A stretch of 64,000 bases of DNA. Source: Hymenobacter psoromatis. Lineage in GTDB: Bacteria; Bacteroidota; Bacteroidia; Cytophagales; Hymenobacteraceae. Below, one piece after another: positions 63,829 to 64,000 of this stretch; positions within the stretch are counted from its first letter, which is position 1, and each line of letters opens with the position of its first letter. A program made the position numbers and the translations under genes. The notes beneath the pieces were generated by a model, which made no database searches, had not been told where the DNA came from, and saw nothing but the letters and a program-made list of their open reading frames with translations. Where the stretch lies: contig CP014771.1 in NCBI GenBank assembly GCA_001596155.1, positions 372,001-436,000 on the forward strand. Reading direction: 5' to 3'.

Positions 63829-64000
63829 CTACCAATTGTTGGCCTTCTGGTAGGCAAAGAAGCCGCCCGTCGGCCCGTCTTCATCCAGGCAGGCCAGCCA
63901 CACGGCCACTTTGGCCCCGTACTCGACGGTGTTGGGCGCGTCGGGGCCGCCCATGTCGGTCTGGGTGCGGCCGGGGTCAGCACTATTCACCTTGATGTTG
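63829..64000 (-). CDS. short-chain dehydrogenase/reductase (partial, C-terminal end)
   Basis: The last 57 codons of an SDR-family oxidoreductase running in from beyond the window. The translated part, IKVNSADPGRTQTDMGGPDAPNTVEYGAKVAVWLACLDEDGPTGGFFAYQKANNW, matches the usual SDR end, with the PG after the sixth strand and the DGPTGGFF block. The NAD(P)-binding half is outside the window. Confidence 0.85.
   Translation of the reverse strand, partial: NIKVNSADPGRTQTDMGGPDAPNTVEYGAKVAVWLACLDEDGPTGGFFAYQKANNW

Overview
The window looks like chromosome from a GC-rich member of the Bacteroidota, most likely Hymenobacter or a close relative. This rests on a type IX secretion plug protein (DUF5103), sigma-A -7 boxes of the Bacteroidota type (TAnnTTTG) in front of many genes, a Bacteroidota-style mannan degradation locus, and overall base composition. 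The genus is an inference; no rRNA or marker gene is present.

Layout. 1-14.6 kb: the 5' part of an inositol-phosphate synthase gene, then a glycan locus: GH92 alpha-mannosidase, AraC regulator, GH5 and GH26 endo-mannanases, SSS symporter, GH130 mannosylglucose phosphorylase, cellobiose/mannobiose 2-epimerase, GH43 with a discoidin domain, and a GH28. Together they form a beta-mannan route: mannobiose is imported, epimerised to mannosyl-glucose and phosphorolysed. No SusC/SusD pair is present. 14.7-22.3 kb: housekeeping genes, namely DbpA-type helicase, YihY, DUF2062, SseB-like protein, cytochrome c, SCO protein and aldo/keto reductase. The helicase and SseB genes are each frameshifted in a poly-C run. 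22.3-29.5 kb: an accessory stretch with a decayed IS1-family element inside a palindrome, a broken toxin-antitoxin pair, a second PIN fragment, an AT-rich lone HsdR N-terminal-domain protein, and a Tes-like radical SAM gene with two small membrane proteins. 29.5-38.7 kb: Fpg glycosylase, M48-type peptidase, PPK2, T9SS plug, M28 peptidase, alpha/beta hydrolase and ABC-F ATPase.

38.9-54.6 kb is a potassium-uptake region: sigma-54 activator, two tiny membrane peptides including KdpF, KdpA, KdpB, an antisense hypothetical gene, KdpC, a beta-barrel porin, a Kup transporter, a second porin, a kinase-less KdpD sensor and a separate histidine kinase. Upstream of kdp lie three copies of a 15-bp palindromic site and a good sigma-54 promoter match, which suggests NtrC-type control. 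54.9-64 kb: APC permease, lipoprotein, a DUF3352-like protein, an HTH protein with a four-unit operator-like array, NadR-like enzyme, DUF2071 protein and the end of an SDR gene.

The most striking non-coding feature is that a large share of the intergenic gaps carry long near-perfect palindromes from about ten sequence families, several present in two or three copies. A short motif, CTACCCCC/GGGGGTAG, is also scattered through genes and spacers on both strands. No tRNA, rRNA or CRISPR array was seen.
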